Positions 27,224-37,237 of a stretch of DNA of 64,000 bases are shown here, piece by piece (position 1 is the first letter of the stretch; each line of letters starts with the position of its first letter). The notes beneath the pieces were generated by a model, which saw only the letters and a program-made list of their open reading frames with translations, made no database searches and was not told the origin of the DNA. A program made the translations under genes and the position numbers. Source of the stretch: an uncultured Eggerthellaceae bacterium (lineage in GTDB: Bacteria; Actinomycetota; Coriobacteriia; Coriobacteriales; Eggerthellaceae); NCBI GenBank assembly GCA_910580205.1, contig CAJTVP010000003.1, positions 1 through 64,000 on the forward strand, read 5' to 3'.

Positions 27224-27235
27224 TATGGTACCATA
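27224..27235. promoter_or_regulatory. palindromic TATGGTACCATA between divergent tig and tRNA-Leu
   Basis: The 12-bp perfect palindrome offers TATGGT as a -10-like hexamer in both directions, toward tig (minus) and tRNA-Leu (plus). -35 matches are weak in both directions (TTGAGC at a 20-nt spacing toward tig). It may instead be a binding site. Position supports a shared divergent promoter, but the motif evidence is modest. Confidence 0.35.
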
Positions 27236-27281
27236 GCGCTCAGTTCGATGGGTCCGCTCAAGGCCCGTCTTTTGCATCTGC

Positions 27282-27367
<86 letters not shown>

Positions 27368-30300
27368 TCAATCAGGTTTCCGGATGAACAGGAAGAGCGA
27401 AGCGGCGGCGAGAGCGGCCAGGATCGCAAGAGCGAGCGAAGATGCGGCATCATCGCCCGTTTGCGGAAGATCGGTCTTGGAACCGCCAGCCTCTTCACCG
27501 CTGGAGGGACCCGCAGCGGGAGCTTCCTTCGTCTCCACGAAGCCGTAATAGCTCAGATGCGAAAGGCGAGCGCGAGCCATCCGCATGGAACCTTGAGCGG
27601 AGGGGCGCTCAACCATCTCATAGGCGATCTCTTCGACGCCCTCCGGAACCACGTTCACGAAATGGATGTCGCGGCCGCAAAGCTCATCAGCGAAGGGGAA
27701 CAACCCGACGATGCGCGCGCCCTCGCGCCAGCGATCCGAGCCGATGTGCTCACGCGAGACCACCTTGCCAGCGTCATCCGCCGCATAGGTGCGCTTCTCG
27801 ACGACCACATCCCACATGAAGCCATCCTGATAGGCGAATCCCGCGCCGTCCACCACGCGAGCCAGCTCCTCAGCCGTCATGCCGCCTTCAGCCAGATCCC
27901 GCGTCTTCACCTCAAGCTCATAGAGCACGAACCCATCTTCCGGATAATCCTCGGCATCCCAATAGTCATCCGGGATGGCGGTCTCAGACGGATCAAGCGC
28001 GAACAGAAGCCCGATGAGGTGGATGCCCGTGGGATCATCCAGCCTATCCACGCTCCTCAGGGGGAGCACGATCTCATAGAGCGCTTCCAGCTTCTCCAAC
28101 TGATCGAGCGGCATCTTGGCCTTCTGCGCGGCGCTCAAGGCCAAGTAATCCTCAACGGAGTCCAGGATGCCTTGCCGCGCTTCCCAGACCTCCTGCTTGC
28201 CGGCCTCAGGTGAGGGCAGGTCCGCCACGCCGTTCGCCACATCGGCCACCGGCGCTTCCACGATCTGCACGCGGTAGCGCTCCTCCACCGCCTTGCCCGA
28301 AGCGTCCGTCGCGGTGATGACCACGTCATAGACGCCCTCAGCGCTCACGGTGAATGAGCCGGAAGAGCTCTGAGCGCGCTTCGCCACGCCATCTTCGGTG
28401 TACTCCACGGACACCAAGCCGCCGATGCCGTCAGTGGCTTCGTAATCAAAGGTGACGCTGGGGTACCACTTGTCGGGAGCGTTCATGTAATCCGCCTGCG
28501 GGATCACGGTGAGCTCAGGGGCGGATTCATCCACGTACCGGCTCACCTTGTTGCTCGCGTTCCCCGCGCCATCGATGGCGAACATGGTCACCGCGCCCGA
28601 CTCTTTGAAGGGAAGGGAGACGGTGCCAGCAGCGCTCTTGCCGTCAGCGGAGAGGGTGAGGACGCCCTCCCCTTCCCGCAAGGTGCCGTCTGGATGCTCG
28701 ATCCGGTAGCTCAGCGTCTTGGGACCGGATACGGCCACTGCGCTGTCAGCATCGGCGTCATCCATGGTCAGCGTGAAGACGTTCATGGCACTGGGATCAT
28801 CATCGCTCGCAGGCTCATAGCTCACGAGCCCCAGCTTCGGCGCATGGGCGTCTATGTGCAGCTCGAAAGACGCCTCCGCGCTCTCCAGCCCCGTGATGGA
28901 GCGGACGCGCGCTTTCATCTGAGAGATGCCCGGTTGGCTGACCGCGAACGCAGCCACGCCGTCGCACACGCATGAATCGCTGAGCGGCCGCCATGCGCCC
29001 CACACGCCGTCACGGCGAACGCTCATCTCGAAGGTGGCATCGTGGGCCGCCTGCCCTTCGATGGACACGGTGATGGACGTGTTGGCGAACTCGTCAGCCG
29101 CAGGCGCCAAAGGCAGCTCGTCCCCCTTCTCATCCGTGAGCGTCACCACAGCCACGGGCGTGCGCCCATCCACGTTCACCGGGAAGCTGTCAGAAGCGTT
29201 CGGCCCATAGTCACCGCTCGATGCCACCGCGCGGAAGCGGATCTGTTCCGAGATGGCGGCGTCAGCAGAGGGCGCTATCTCGAAAGAACCACCTGTTCCA
29301 CGGGCACGCCATCTGCCCAGAGCTCCCGTTGCCGTCACATCCGTCCACGTGGCCCCATCATCAGTCGAATACTCGATGCGCTCCACCGTCACGCTGGGGT
29401 CATCCACGCCGTTCTGCCCCACCAGCTCAGGCCGCACAGAGAAGATGACGGACTTCGCCGTCCATCCCCCGTCGTAGACGCCGCTGACTTTCGGGTTCCC
29501 CGCATCATCGAACGCGCCTTCGAACGGTTCCACGTAGACGTTGGTGGCAGCGGCAAGGGCGTCGCAGTCCAGCACCAGCAGATCCTTGCGTGAATTGCCC
29601 GCCTCATCCTCACAGTAGACGTACACGCCCAAACCGCGCACGATGCCGCTGCTCGTGATGACGGAGACGCTGTTGGAAAGGCCGTCTTCCCCATAGGATG
29701 CGGGAATGAGGCTGCCACGGCTCCACGGACGCGGGCTGCTCTCCTTCTGCACTGAGCCTGATGCGCCTGCCAGCGCGTAGCTGTAGCGGTAACGCTCAGG
29801 CGAGCCGGTCACCTCGGCGGGAACGAACGTGAACGTGTCGCTCTTCTCAAGCTTGGCGGTGTAGCAAGCAGTCCCTGGCGTGCCTGCAACGGTGCCCCGC
29901 GGCCAAACCTCCACGGATGCGCCCGCGGAGCGCACGCCGGGCATGGGCGGCGCCGCGCCGTCTATGGTGGACACCTCAACCGTCGCGCTCTCGCCCACGT
30001 TCCCCAGGTTGTCCACGGCTTCGAGCTCATAGGCGCCGTTCTCGGCCACCTGCACCTGCGAAGGCCCATAAGGCGAGCTGGCGCCTCCCGGTCCCTTGGC
30101 GTCCACGCGCTGCACCCCCGCGCCGCCGTCGCGCGCGTTCGTGGCGATGGCGGCTGGCGGCTGCGTCCAATCATCGCTCACGACAGGGGCCATGGTCGGC
30201 CCCATGGTGTCGATGGCTATGGGATCGGACACGACCACGGGGCTCTGCTCGCCGTTGGGGGCCACGCACCTGGCCCAGACGCGCTGCTCACGATTCTCAC

Positions 30301-33300
30301 CCGTGATCTCCGCAACGTCGCCCTGCATATACGTGACGCCATCAAAGGAATACTGATTGACGGTGCCAGCCGGGTTCGCCGCGTTCCCTGACAGCAGCAT
30401 GGATGCCTGGCTGTACCACCGGGTGCCTTGGGCGTCGTCGTAGGTGTTCGGCTCACGCAGCACGAGCGTGAGCGTGGGCGGCAGGATGGCATCCGATTCC
30501 ACGGTGATCTGCTCTTGGCAGTCCGGACTGGTCATGTCCATCACGTTGCCTGCCATATCGGTCACCGTTCCCGCCAGCTTCAGCACGTAGGTGCCGCCCG
30601 TGTAGGTTTCGGGCATCGGGCCGCTGAAGCAGAGCGCGGACGTGAGCCCATCGAAGGAGTCGTTCTTGACCTGGTTGGACGACCGAAGCATCTCGCCCAG
30701 CTTCACGGTGCCGCTCGCGTCGTAGACCTCCAGCACCACGTCGGCGCCCTGGGGGATGCGCACCACCTCGTCGAAGGCCACCGTCACCGAGAAGAAGTCG
30801 CCCGGCCCCAGCTTGGTGGTCGAAGGATAGAACGCGCCCTGGGCACCCCCGCCGACCTTCGGGCGCGGCGCCACGTCGTCCACGAAGAGGTAGTCCAGCC
30901 AACCGTCTTCGGTCTTTACCTGCCCCGCCCAGTAGCCCTGGATGTTGTACACCACGTCACTTTCGTCCACGGACAGCCGCCACACGCGGTTGATGGCCCG
31001 GCCGTCCACGCTCTTGCCGCTCACGCTGGCCGTGTAGGACGAATCGTCCACCGTGTTGCCCGAGTTGATGGGCACGTCCTGCGGGAAGTAGCAGTGGTCG
31101 TGATTCGTGTTGTCGTAGTCCTCGTGGGCCACGTACAGCTCGCGCTTCGAGCCATCCCCCGCATAGATGCGCGTCCAGATGTCGTCCGCCGTGAACTCGA
31201 ACTTCTCCTTGTCCTGGTACATATGCATCTGGGTGTACATATCCTCGCACGTCAGGCGGAAGTAACGGTTCGCGGCGTTCTCGAACGAGGTGAGCACCGT
31301 ATGGCCGTCGTAGCCGCTCACGGGCAGCGCCTGTGACTCTTCGCAGTAGGAGCGCTGGAAGGTGTTCCCGCTGCTGGCCCCGTACAGGTACCCATCGAAG
31401 TCGGCGACCCACGGTTCGTCGTCGGTGAAGGCGTAGCCAGCCTCGCGCCACGCGAAGCGGCTCGTAACCGCGGGATCAAGCTCGCCTCCGCCATGGACGT
31501 CGTATATCTCGACGCCATAGGTGCGCTTGACGCCATCGCCGTCGGAAGCCGCCGCGGAGTAATAGCCCACATCGCCCTTGTCGGCTTCGTACTCGTTGAT
31601 CTTGATGACCGCCTCTTTCTGCCCCTCCTCGAACACGATGGAGGAATCCACCGGTTCGAAGAAGGGGTTCGCCGGGTCGTTCGTGCCCCAAAGCGTGCGG
31701 AAGAACACCTCTTGGCGGCCCTTGCTCCCCTCGACGCGGCGTATGGTGAACGAACCGGAATCCGGGCTGGTGACGGTATCCCAGCCGACGAGGAACCTGC
31801 CATAGACGGCCTTGTCATGGGGCACGTCGTCGTCCACGTGGTCGGGCAGCGGAGGGGTGGCGGTGTTGATGGAAACCACCTTGGATTCCGGCGCGATGGA
31901 AGCGGTGCGGTTGCCCACGTAGTCGTGCACGTCGGCCACCTCCAGCTCCAGCAGCGCATCCGCCGGCATGTATTCCTCGCCGCCGTCCTGGAAGCCCGAC
32001 AACATGAGGTGCTTCGAGCCGAAGCCCATGAGCGTGTCGGCGCTGCTGCCGGCATCCCGCGGGCCCGAGGCGCTCAGCGTGGCGTAGCACTTGGTGCGGT
32101 TCTTGTCCCAGATCCTCGCGGTGACGGTGGCCGATTCCACCGGTTCAGAGAACTCGAGGTAGACGCGGGCCTCGTTGCCGTCGTAGAACAGCTGGTCAGA
32201 CACGCCCCACTCCTTCAGGACGGGGGCCGACTTGTCGACGCCGTAGCAGTGGTACGTGAGGAACTTGAGCCACACGTTCGAATCGCTCGGAAGGCTGCTG
32301 TCCAGCGACACCGACAGCTCGCCGGCGTCGCCGTTCACGCTGGGCGACTTGAAGAACTTCAGGTTCTTGTCCTCTTCCTTCGCCGTGATGGTGGAGCGGG
32401 TATGGACGAAGGCCTCCGTGACATGGCTCTCGTCGAGCTTCACGTTGTTGATGTTGATGGGGCCGCCCGGCAGCGTGACGTCGTCCTGGGTGTTGTCGTA
32501 GTCCTCCCAGCCGCGGAACAACTCCACGCCCGCATTGGTGTGAGTGGTGGTCACGTCGTACATGCCCGCGAACGACCAGTCCATGCGCTCGATGTGGGTC
32601 TCGATGGAGTAGTAGAGGTCAAGCTCGCCGTCGGTGCCGCTGGCTCCGGCGAAGGGGCGTCCCAGGTCGACTCTTTTCGTCTCGCCCGGGTACACGAACA
32701 AGCTCGAGTTCGTGTTCTCGTCCGCCGTGTGGATTATCTCGCCGGCGTCGAGCTTGGGGCCGCCAGTCGCCGGGTCCCTGGCATAGAGGCCGTCGGTGCG
32801 GATCCGGCTCGTCGGCACGTCGACGTAGGCGCAGCTTCTCGTCCGGTCTACCTGGCCTGCCGGCCTGCCGTCAGAGGCGCGCACGTTGGCTACCTCCACC
32901 CCGGCCACGCAGCTCTCGCCGCGGAGCTTTCTGCCGTCATCGCCCGCCCAGACCTCGACGTTTATCTCGCGCGTGCCCGCATAGCCGCTGGGGAACACGA
33001 CCGAGACCTCGCTGCCCGACTTGACCGGGTCGTCCGCGCCGTCCAGCTTCTTCGCCGAGAAATGCAGCTGGTCCTCCTGGCCGCTGTCCACGCGGAAGCT
33101 GCGCACCGTCACCACCTGCTCGCCCACCGAGCCGCCTTCGCGATGGACGATCACCTTGTCTTTGAGGTGGCCGAAGTCGCCTTCCGGGTGCTCCAACCAG
33201 AACGTGCCGGGCTTCTCGCCTTCGTCGTAGCGGGCCACGGCGAAGGCAGCCGATTCGTCGCCGGGGATGCCGCCCGCCACCAGCGCGCGGGCGACCACCG

Positions 33301-35203
33301 AGTATTCGCCTTTGGCGGTTATCGTGTAGGTGCCCGTGCGCCTGTCGGGGTCGCTCGGGTCCGCGCCGGGCTCCGCAGCGATGCGCTGCCAGCCATCGCC
33401 GCCGTCCAGGCTCACCTCGTAGGCGGTGACGGCACCGGCCGCCGGGTCGTCAGCCGGCTGGGTGAAGGTGAGCGTGATGTCGCTGTAGCCCACGCCGCCG
33501 CTCTTGATGGCGTTGCCCTCGGCATCTTTCGCCGTGATGGCCGGTGCTAAGGGCACCGTGACGTTCTTGGCCTTCGTGAACGCGGCGGACGCGCTCGTCG
33601 TCAGGGGCCCCTGCGTGACATTGCCCGCCATGTCGGCAAGGCCGGTCGGAAGCGCAAGCTCGCAGTTGCGGGCGACGAACCCGTTGGTGGCGCCCCCGCC
33701 GTCGTAGGTGCAGGCGAACTCGAGCACGTTCGTGCCCACGCCGCCCGCCAGCTGCATGTCGTAGGTTGCCGCGGAGGCCCCTTTGGCCGTGGGGACGGAA
33801 AGCCGCGCCGTCTGGCCCTGCGGGTACGACGCCACGATCTCGTCGAACACCACGCTGATGCGGATGGTGTCGCCCTTCACGTACTCGGATTGCGAGAAGT
33901 ACACGCGCGGCGCCCCGCCGTCCGCTTCGGCTTGCACCTGCGGTGCGCGCCCGTCGCGCACGCCGTAGTGCATCTTGAGGCCGGCGAGGGAGTACTCGTA
34001 GAAGAAATCCCGCTCGCTATGGGGGATCTCGTCGCGTTGCGCATCGTAGCGGTGCCAATGCGTCCAATCGGTCGGGCGCAGCGTCAGCTCGCCTTCGAGG
34101 TCCATGGGCTCGTCCGAGACGAACCACGCGCCGTCGTAGCCGCCCAAGACGATGTTCTCGTACCCGTTGACCAGCTCGTCGACGTGGTCGTCTATCTGGA
34201 ACTGGGGATGCGCCGCGCAGTACTCCTCGACGGTCATCGCCTTGATCGCATCGGCGCCGGCGGGCAGGTCGACATTCAGCGGCACGAAGCCGGGGCGCGT
34301 GACCACGCCCGACACCTCACCTATTCCGCGCCACGCCTCCAGATCACCCGAGGTCCGCACCACCTCTTCGCCACGGTTGCTCAGCACCAGACTGGTGTCC
34401 ACGTCCAGGGAGTACACGTGATAGAAGTCCTCGCTGTCGAGGGCATAGCTGAGGCTGTAGAGGTAATCGACGCCGCCCGCTGCGTACCAGTAAGGCGAGA
34501 GCGCCGAACGCTCCTGGATGTCCAACTCCAAGGAGTGCGTCATGCCCTCGCGCCCGAGGCGCCAGGTGTAGTAGGCGTTTCGCTCGATGTTCTGAGGATA
34601 GGCGTTGAACTCGCCGATGGGCATGGAGGCGGCGAAGTCGCCCCCGCTGTTGAAGTACGATGCGACCATGTCCCCCGACCCGTCGGCGGCAAGCATCCCG
34701 CTCGTATCGACGACGTTCAGGTGCTCGCTGCTCGAGGCCCCGGTGATGACCGCGGTGGCGCACTGCCCGCTCGGGCTGATGGTGCCCGCGCTCGCCTTCA
34801 CCAGCGCCACGCCGAAGTATTTCTGGGCCTTGGCCTCTTCGCTGGCGACGTAGGTGTCCAGCGCGTTCTCCTCAGGTTCCCTCACCGCTATGGCGATGGT
34901 CTTCTCCGTTTCGCCCGAGCCGAACGTGACGGTTGCGGCTTCCACGGGCTCGAAGAGGCTCTCGTCGGTGGTGCCGCGGAACGTGCGATAAGCAACGTCA
35001 ATGGATTCGCTTGGCGCAGACGACGCTTGCACCGTGAACTGATACGCGTGGTGCTCCTTGTCATAGTCAGCGTATTCGATGGAGAACTCCGGGACCGCAG
35101 CGGCAACGCCGTCGGCTTGGTCTGAGGGCGCAGCGAAGGCGGCGCTCGGAACGAGCAGCATCACCATCATCAATGACAGAAGGAACGAGCCTATGCGTTT
35201 CAT
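27368..35203 (-). CDS. giant LPXTG-anchored surface protein (2,611 residues), probable adhesin
   Basis: The protein has a signal peptide (MKRIGSFLLSLMMVML...AAFA, cleavage near residue 24). Long beta-rich extracellular repeats follow, and the C-terminus has the sortase signal DLPQTGD (27455-27469), a hydrophobic helix and a short RKPD tail. The first domain (about residues 35-160) and a segment near residues 1140-1220 are Calx-beta-like and share the pattern RT.(R/W)GT.(D)...FEPV...V.F..G. Ig-like units with D..AP..... starts follow, and a motif EDYDNT occurs twice. A helical membrane-proximal domain of about 240 residues precedes the anchor. It should be covalently attached to peptidoglycan by sortase; no sortase gene is in the window. 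I take the ATG at 35203, with GAGGG 5 nt upstream. Ligand unknown. Confidence 0.88.
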   Translation of the reverse strand: MKRIGSFLLSLMMVMLLVPSAAFAAPSDQADGVAAAVPEFSIEYADYDKEHHAYQFTVQASSAPSESIDVAYRTFRGTTDESLFEPVEAATVTFGSGETEKTIAIAVREPEENALDTYVASEEAKAQKYFGVALVKASAGTISPSGQCATAVITGASSSEHLNVVDTSGMLAADGSGDMVASYFNSGGDFAASMPIGEFNAYPQNIERNAYYTWRLGREGMTHSLELDIQERSALSPYWYAAGGVDYLYSLSYALDSEDFYHVYSLDVDTSLVLSNRGEEVVRTSGDLEAWRGIGEVSGVVTRPGFVPLNVDLPAGADAIKAMTVEEYCAAHPQFQIDDHVDELVNGYENIVLGGYDGAWFVSDEPMDLEGELTLRPTDWTHWHRYDAQRDEIPHSERDFFYEYSLAGLKMHYGVRDGRAPQVQAEADGGAPRVYFSQSEYVKGDTIRISVVFDEIVASYPQGQTARLSVPTAKGASAATYDMQLAGGVGTNVLEFACTYDGGGATNGFVARNCELALPTGLADMAGNVTQGPLTTSASAAFTKAKNVTVPLAPAITAKDAEGNAIKSGGVGYSDITLTFTQPADDPAAGAVTAYEVSLDGGDGWQRIAAEPGADPSDPDRRTGTYTITAKGEYSVVARALVAGGIPGDESAAFAVARYDEGEKPGTFWLEHPEGDFGHLKDKVIVHREGGSVGEQVVTVRSFRVDSGQEDQLHFSAKKLDGADDPVKSGSEVSVVFPSGYAGTREINVEVWAGDDGRKLRGESCVAGVEVANVRASDGRPAGQVDRTRSCAYVDVPTSRIRTDGLYARDPATGGPKLDAGEIIHTADENTNSSLFVYPGETKRVDLGRPFAGASGTDGELDLYYSIETHIERMDWSFAGMYDVTTTHTNAGVELFRGWEDYDNTQDDVTLPGGPININNVKLDESHVTEAFVHTRSTITAKEEDKNLKFFKSPSVNGDAGELSVSLDSSLPSDSNVWLKFLTYHCYGVDKSAPVLKEWGVSDQLFYDGNEARVYLEFSEPVESATVTARIWDKNRTKCYATLSASGPRDAGSSADTLMGFGSKHLMLSGFQDGGEEYMPADALLELEVADVHDYVGNRTASIAPESKVVSINTATPPLPDHVDDDVPHDKAVYGRFLVGWDTVTSPDSGSFTIRRVEGSKGRQEVFFRTLWGTNDPANPFFEPVDSSIVFEEGQKEAVIKINEYEADKGDVGYYSAAASDGDGVKRTYGVEIYDVHGGGELDPAVTSRFAWREAGYAFTDDEPWVADFDGYLYGASSGNTFQRSYCEESQALPVSGYDGHTVLTSFENAANRYFRLTCEDMYTQMHMYQDKEKFEFTADDIWTRIYAGDGSKRELYVAHEDYDNTNHDHCYFPQDVPINSGNTVDDSSYTASVSGKSVDGRAINRVWRLSVDESDVVYNIQGYWAGQVKTEDGWLDYLFVDDVAPRPKVGGGAQGAFYPSTTKLGPGDFFSVTVAFDEVVRIPQGADVVLEVYDASGTVKLGEMLRSSNQVKNDSFDGLTSALCFSGPMPETYTGGTYVLKLAGTVTDMAGNVMDMTSPDCQEQITVESDAILPPTLTLVLREPNTYDDAQGTRWYSQASMLLSGNAANPAGTVNQYSFDGVTYMQGDVAEITGENREQRVWARCVAPNGEQSPVVVSDPIAIDTMGPTMAPVVSDDWTQPPAAIATNARDGGAGVQRVDAKGPGGASSPYGPSQVQVAENGAYELEAVDNLGNVGESATVEVSTIDGAAPPMPGVRSAGASVEVWPRGTVAGTPGTACYTAKLEKSDTFTFVPAEVTGSPERYRYSYALAGASGSVQKESSPRPWSRGSLIPASYGEDGLSNSVSVITSSGIVRGLGVYVYCEDEAGNSRKDLLVLDCDALAAATNVYVEPFEGAFDDAGNPKVSGVYDGGWTAKSVIFSVRPELVGQNGVDDPSVTVERIEYSTDDGATWTDVTATGALGRWRARGTGGSFEIAPSADAAISEQIRFRAVASSGDYGPNASDSFPVNVDGRTPVAVVTLTDEKGDELPLAPAADEFANTSITVSIEGQAAHDATFEMSVRRDGVWGAWRPLSDSCVCDGVAAFAVSQPGISQMKARVRSITGLESAEASFELHIDAHAPKLGLVSYEPASDDDPSAMNVFTLTMDDADADSAVAVSGPKTLSYRIEHPDGTLREGEGVLTLSADGKSAAGTVSLPFKESGAVTMFAIDGAGNASNKVSRYVDESAPELTVIPQADYMNAPDKWYPSVTFDYEATDGIGGLVSVEYTEDGVAKRAQSSSGSFTVSAEGVYDVVITATDASGKAVEERYRVQIVEAPVADVANGVADLPSPEAGKQEVWEARQGILDSVEDYLALSAAQKAKMPLDQLEKLEALYEIVLPLRSVDRLDDPTGIHLIGLLFALDPSETAIPDDYWDAEDYPEDGFVLYELEVKTRDLAEGGMTAEELARVVDGAGFAYQDGFMWDVVVEKRTYAADDAGKVVSREHIGSDRWREGARIVGLFPFADELCGRDIHFVNVVPEGVEEIAYEMVERPSAQGSMRMARARLSHLSYYGFVETKEAPAAGPSSGEEAGGSKTDLPQTGDDAASSLALAILAALAAASLFLFIRKPD

Positions 35204-35238
35204 GGGCACCCTCAAAACAGCTGCGCTGGTCAGATGAG

Positions 35239-35244
35239 ATTATA
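35239..35244 (-). promoter_or_regulatory. -10 element upstream of the giant surface-protein gene
   Basis: A TATAAT on the minus strand lies 35 nt before the start codon, in TATATAATCTC. The region at -35 (GTTTCC) is a poor match. The same TATAATCTC string occurs before clpX and before the zinc-ribbon gene. Confidence 0.45.
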
Positions 35245-35380
35245 TACCCCCTCAGCGCATGGAAACGCCCGCTTCCAAAGACGGACGAGTTCAACCGCAA
35301 AGATGCATCTTCTCACCACATGCCGCCCACATCCCCTAGAATCACATTCCACAACATTCCCTCAAGACAAGGCGAAGGAC

Positions 35381-36703
35381 ATGGAACGAAACGAACGAAC
35401 CCCTGAAACCAACGCATCGCAGAAGCACAAGATCATCGCGGCTTACAACCGCGTCAGCCTGATCAAGAAGATCATCATCGGGCTGGTCATCGGCGTCATC
35501 CTGGCGCTGCTCATCCCGCAGGATGCCCCTGAATGGGCCCAGGGCATCGGAGAGGTCATCTCGCTTCTGGGCACGCTGTTCGTCTCCGCCCTGCGCGCCG
35601 TGGCCCCCGTCCTCGTGTTCTTCCTGGTCATCAGCGCTCTCATGAACGCGAAGACGGCCGGATCCATGAAAACGGTGATCGTGCTCTATGTGCTCTCCAC
35701 CCTCATCGCCGCCATGGTGGCCGTGATCGCCAGCTTCATCTTCCCGCTGGACCTCACGCTCGCCATCGCGGACAACATCGAACAGGAATCCCCCTCCGGC
35801 ATCGGCGAGGTCCTTTCGCAGATCGTCATGAACATCGTGGCGAACCCGGTGCAAGCCCTCATGGATGCGAACTTCATCGGCATCCTCGCCTGGTCCATCG
35901 TGCTGGGCATCGCCCTGCGCAAAGCCAGCGCGAACGTGAAAGACGTGTTCACCGCCATCTCTGAGGCCGTGTCCACGGTGGTCCGCTGGGTCATCAACCT
36001 GGCGCCCTTCGGCATCATGGGCCTGGTCTACACCTCCGTCTCCGAAAGCGGGTTGGACATCTTCGTCGAGTACGGGCAGCTCATCCTGCTCTTGGTGGGC
36101 GTGATGCTCATCATCGCTCTGGTCACGAACCCCATCATGGTGTTCGTCTGCACTCGCAAGAACCCCTATCCGCTGGTGTTCCGCTGCCTCAAGGATTCCG
36201 GCATCACCGCGTTCTTCACCCGTTCTTCCGCGGCGAACATCCCCGTCAACCTGGAGCTCTGCCGCAAGCTGGGCCTTGACAAGGACAACTACTCGGTCAG
36301 CATCCCCTTGGGCGCCACCATCAACATGGCTGGCGCTGCTGTCACCATCACCATCATGACCATGGCCGCGGTCCACACCGTCGGCCTCACGGTGGATCCG
36401 TTCACCGCGGTCATCCTGTGCGTGCTGGCAGCGGTGAGCGCCTGTGGCGCGTCGGGCGTCGCGGGCGGCTCCTTGCTCCTCATCCCGCTCGCCTGCTCAC
36501 TGTTCGGCATCGACACGACCGTCGCCATGGAAGTGGTAGCCATCGGATTCATCATCGGCGTGATCCAGGATTCTTGCGAAACGGCTTTGAACTCCTCTTC
36601 CGACGTGCTGTTCACCGCCACCGCTGAATACGGGCGCCTGCGCAAACAGGGCAAGGAATACCATCTGGGCAAGGATGCGTTCTCCCTTGACGAAGTGGAC
36701 TAG
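35381..36703 (+). CDS. sstT: serine/threonine:sodium symporter SstT
   Basis: The 440-residue dicarboxylate/amino-acid:cation symporter closely follows SstT. It has GTLFVSALRAVAPVLVF, the serine-rich AFFTRSSAANIPVNLELC, SIPLGATINMAGAAVTIT, and ACGASGVAGGSLLLIPLAC with GVIQDSCETALNSSSDVLF. It imports serine and threonine with Na+. The first hydrophilic residues (about 1-20) follow an ATG with AAGG 8 nt upstream. The frame is open upstream without family support. A TAGAAT at 35337-35342 may be its -10. Two small genes follow within 12 nt and by overlap, forming a plus-strand operon. Confidence 0.92.
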   Translation: MERNERTPETNASQKHKIIAAYNRVSLIKKIIIGLVIGVILALLIPQDAPEWAQGIGEVISLLGTLFVSALRAVAPVLVFFLVISALMNAKTAGSMKTVIVLYVLSTLIAAMVAVIASFIFPLDLTLAIADNIEQESPSGIGEVLSQIVMNIVANPVQALMDANFIGILAWSIVLGIALRKASANVKDVFTAISEAVSTVVRWVINLAPFGIMGLVYTSVSESGLDIFVEYGQLILLLVGVMLIIALVTNPIMVFVCTRKNPYPLVFRCLKDSGITAFFTRSSAANIPVNLELCRKLGLDKDNYSVSIPLGATINMAGAAVTITIMTMAAVHTVGLTVDPFTAVILCVLAAVSACGASGVAGGSLLLIPLACSLFGIDTTVAMEVVAIGFIIGVIQDSCETALNSSSDVLFTATAEYGRLRKQGKEYHLGKDAFSLDEVD

Positions 36704-36715
36704 CGCACCCCGCTG

Positions 36716-37237
36716 ATGACCACCGTCGGTCTCATATCCGACACCCATGGCCGTCTCCCGCAGGCCGCCCTTGACGGGCTTGCGGGATGCGACCGCATCA
36801 TCCACGCTGGGGATATCGGCGGTCCGCAGATCCTCTGGGAGCTGGAAGGGATCGCGCCGGTATGCGCCGTGCTTGGCAACAATGACCACGAGGATTATGG
36901 GCCCTCCGTGAACGCCGTGGCGAGCCCGCTCATAGACGGGGTCCGCTTCGTCATCGTCCATGAACCTCGACATCTGCGCCATGCCTTGAAAGAGGCGGCT
37001 GAACGCCATCCTGATGATGCATGCCCCGTGATCGGGGTGTATGGCCACCGCCACATTCCCCATTTGGAAACATCCCCCGAAAGCCTGGATTGCGATCTGT
37101 TGATCTCTCCGGGCGCGGTCTTCCGCTCAAGGGATGAGCTGGGACGGCGCTGCATCGGGATCATCGAAGTGGATGATGGACGCATCGAGAGCGCCACTGT
37201 GCGCACCCTCACGGGTGATGTCATCTATCAGGCGTGA
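36716..37237 (+). CDS. YfcE/MJ0936-family metallophosphoesterase
   Basis: The 173-residue protein shows all motifs of this calcineurin-like subgroup: LISDTHG, HAGDIGG, LGNNDH, VHE and GVYGHRHIP. These hold a di-metal centre that splits phosphodiesters or phosphomonoesters. Family members are often annotated as phosphodiesterases with unknown physiological substrates. It starts 12 nt after sstT and overlaps the next gene, so it is probably expressed with the transporter. A link to serine or threonine metabolism is only suggested by position. Confidence 0.88.
   Translation: MTTVGLISDTHGRLPQAALDGLAGCDRIIHAGDIGGPQILWELEGIAPVCAVLGNNDHEDYGPSVNAVASPLIDGVRFVIVHEPRHLRHALKEAAERHPDDACPVIGVYGHRHIPHLETSPESLDCDLLISPGAVFRSRDELGRRCIGIIEVDDGRIESATVRTLTGDVIYQA

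Noticed and set aside
31493..33550. 685-codon plus-strand open frame inside the giant surface-protein gene
   Set aside because: It is antisense shadow coding. The minus-strand frame has a signal peptide, repeats and an LPXTG anchor; the plus-strand product is Val/His/Arg/Ala-rich without recognisable domains.
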